Assembly: GCA_964482085.1 (NCBI GenBank)
Contig: CAYZVS010000012.1
Span: 1-24,658 of the forward strand
Source of the DNA: CAIXDN01 sp964482085
GTDB lineage: Bacteria; Patescibacteriota; Patescibacteriia; 2-12-FULL-60-25
DNA length: 24,658 nt
Reading direction: 5' to 3'
Under the pieces are notes generated by a model. The model did no database searches and had not been told where the DNA came from. It saw nothing but the letters and a program-made list of their open reading frames with translations. The translations under genes were made by a program, and so were the position numbers. Positions 23,189 to 24,658 of the stretch are shown here, one piece after another; within the stretch, counting starts at the first letter, position 1; every line of letters begins with the position of its first letter.

Positions 23189-24648
23189 ATTTCAGAAGCA
23201 ACTTCATGAATTTCTGTAACCGCTGGACCCGTCTGTAATTCAACCGTCGCACCAACTTCGTAGGAGGTAATTAGCGCATCCGGAACATTGATCACATTGC
23301 GCCATTGCCAACCAAGCTGTTCAAACACGTCTCCAGAACTGATCGGGCGCAGTACAGTGTTCTCCACCACATAAACCGTTGTACCTTTCTCTCCCTTCAC
23401 AAGCTCACCGTCGCGCAAACGGTACGGTTCTATCGTTTTAAACGTTGCGAGTTGTTTATCGGTTAATGTTTTGGCCTTCAGACCTTTGAAATAGAGGTTG
23501 AGAATAGCAACGTGTTGGATCTCGCGTTTGATGCCGTCTTCCGCATACCAGAGTTTTCCATCTGGTCCTTTTGCGAGCTGTCCGGTTGGAAATTGAGATG
23601 CGCTCGTCAAATCGCGTCCGTCCGTATAATCGGCGAGCTCCTCGTCTTCTGCTTCGATAATGTCGTCCTGAACAAAGCCCAAGCGACGGAAGGCCGCTGC
23701 ATTCATGATCAAGCGTTTACTGCTTCCATCGAGGAGATATTGTTTACCGCTGGTTGTTTCAATGATCGAGTAATTAGGAAAGGCGATCGCTTTGCCGTCC
23801 GGGTAGGCAGTTAGCTGGCTATCCTCGACCTGCACAACTTTAGATAAGTCGACCATACTCGCCGCCGCAAGCTTGCTCTTAAACAAACGCTTTTGACCAA
23901 AACGAATCAAATAGATTTCTTGAGAACTTTTACCTTGTGCGATGGTGCCATCCGGGAAATTTAACGAGAACCAGCGACGCCAAATACGCCAGAGATTCAA
24001 GTTGCCATGAATATGCGGTGTATAGGTATAAAGCATGGCCGTCGCATTGTTGGCGGGACGAATCGGATGACCATCAACGACAGTTAGCTTGCCCGGAGCA
24101 TATCCAGAAATGGTCGTTCCATTACGAAGCAACTGGAATAAGTAGCGTTCTCGATGTTGTTTGGCGGCGTACTCGATCTGATTAGCAAAACCTTTGTAGG
24201 CTTGAATGCGTGGATCATCCTTGGCACAGCTATCGCACACACCAAATCCCGTTGCCCAATCCAATTGCCTTTGTGAAGGACTTTCATCGACCACGAGGCT
24301 TTGTTCTTTTTGCAAAAGCACGAGCAGATACTTTGGATTCATTTTGTAGCTCGTCGAAACGCGCCAGATAATATCAGCTGGAGATTTTTCAATCCCGTCG
24401 ATATCCATAATCTGGATGCGACCAAGTGCACCGTGTTGATTTAGGAAGACCCGCAATCCCGCGAGATCCATTGAGCCGAGTTCAAAGATATCGCGATCAT
24501 CCAAAATAGCATTTGGATTAAAGCCGTTAGCAGTATCTTCTGCCGGAATAAGATCGGTAGAAGTTGTTTGGGCAAAGACAACCAAGGGTTGGCTTATCAT
24601 GGCCAGTAAGCCTAGGCTTACTGCCAGCGTGGAAGAAAAGCGTTTCAT
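23185..24648 (-). CDS. secreted lysozyme/transglycosylase-like protein with four C-terminal repeats
   Basis: Signal peptide 1-26 (ends VFAQ). Residues about 85-230 look like a lysozyme-fold peptidoglycan hydrolase module: YKMNPKYLLVLLQKEQSLV with a candidate catalytic Glu (E115), DWATGFGVCDSC (C138 and C141), and NATAMLYTYTPHIHGN. From about 233 four related units of 50-70 residues follow, each beginning near a DG (at 233, 284, 343 and 412) and containing a YLI/YLL/WYA/YVV strand then K-R-x-I, likely a surface or wall-binding repeat. Proteins of this layout are often labelled hemagglutinin in Actinobacteria and Patescibacteria; the function is inferred. It is 487 residues, apparently complete, with the start 10 bases from the window edge; its promoter would lie outside. 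Confidence 0.82.
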   Translation of the reverse strand: MKRFSSTLAVSLGLLAMISQPLVVFAQTTSTDLIPAEDTANGFNPNAILDDRDIFELGSMDLAGLRVFLNQHGALGRIQIMDIDGIEKSPADIIWRVSTSYKMNPKYLLVLLQKEQSLVVDESPSQRQLDWATGFGVCDSCAKDDPRIQAYKGFANQIEYAAKQHRERYLFQLLRNGTTISGYAPGKLTVVDGHPIRPANNATAMLYTYTPHIHGNLNLWRIWRRWFSLNFPDGTIAQGKSSQEIYLIRFGQKRLFKSKLAAASMVDLSKVVQVEDSQLTAYPDGKAIAFPNYSIIETTSGKQYLLDGSSKRLIMNAAAFRRLGFVQDDIIEAEDEELADYTDGRDLTSASQFPTGQLAKGPDGKLWYAEDGIKREIQHVAILNLYFKGLKAKTLTDKQLATFKTIEPYRLRDGELVKGEKGTTVYVVENTVLRPISSGDVFEQLGWQWRNVINVPDALITSYEVGATVELQTGPAVTEIHEVASEI

Positions 24649-24658
24649 CAGGTAAGGT

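Noticed and set aside
1..24658. Alternative genetic code with TGA read as glycine
   Set aside because: TGA ends several complete conserved genes (rlmN, mnmA, alaS, PriA homologue neighbours) at the expected C-termini.
1..24658. tRNA, rRNA, CRISPR array or insertion sequence
   Set aside because: Intergenic spaces are mostly under 70 bases and none shows a cloverleaf, spaced direct repeats or transposase motifs.

Overview
The window looks like a chromosomal segment from a member of the Candidate Phyla Radiation (Patescibacteria), probably the Parcubacteria side. The signs are very short intergenic gaps, compact protein forms (605-residue AlaRS without C-Ala, 235-residue RpoA without its C-terminal domain, cysteine-free S4), a CxxC-x17-CxxC domain tail of a kind I associate with these lineages, and almost no Shine-Dalgarno sequences. 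TGA is a normal stop (rlmN, mnmA, alaS), so this is not the code-25 group. Placement is inferred; no 16S gene is present.

Layout. 1-6790 (+): 5'-truncated C-terminal part of a probable secretion/coupling ATPase-type protein, uppP (holding a 10-N assembly gap), a D,D-carboxypeptidase, then a tightly overlapping run rlmN, polysaccharide deacetylase, mnmA, and a two-TM coiled-coil protein. alaS follows at 6807. 8621-12603 (+): a consensus promoter drives infA-rpmJ-rpsM-rpsK-rpsD-rpoA-rplQ-rplM-rpsI and ends at a strong intrinsic terminator. 12624-13325 (+): gpmA. 13375-13698 (-): a small unrecognised gene with its own TTGACA promoter and structured leader, convergent with gpmA. 13856-18476 (+): envelope polysaccharide cluster of flippase, GT4 and a GT2/O-antigen-ligase fusion, followed by a lipoprotein (18491-19258). 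19255-24648 (-): secreted lysozyme-like protein, LigB-type protein, a PriA homologue, def and fmt as one overlapping operon.

Functionally the window mixes translation (initiation factor, ribosomal proteins, N-formylmethionine cycle fmt/def, tRNA and rRNA modification, AlaRS), transcription (RpoA) and envelope building (UppP carrier recycling, carboxypeptidase, deacetylase, flippase, glycosyltransferases, ligase-like protein).

Most notable: (i) start codons are preceded by T at 19 of 27 genes, including 9 of 9 in the infA-rpsI operon, while SD motifs are essentially missing and several promoters lie so close to the ATG that transcripts should be leaderless; (ii) the PriA homologue keeps its zinc fingers and C-terminal domain but has lost the helicase motifs; (iii) a REP-like palindrome is translated in frame exactly at the junction of the GT2 and ligase domains; (iv) RpoA has no alpha-CTD; (v) the 13.7-13.86 kb intergenic region carries overlapping divergent promoters and a structured leader.
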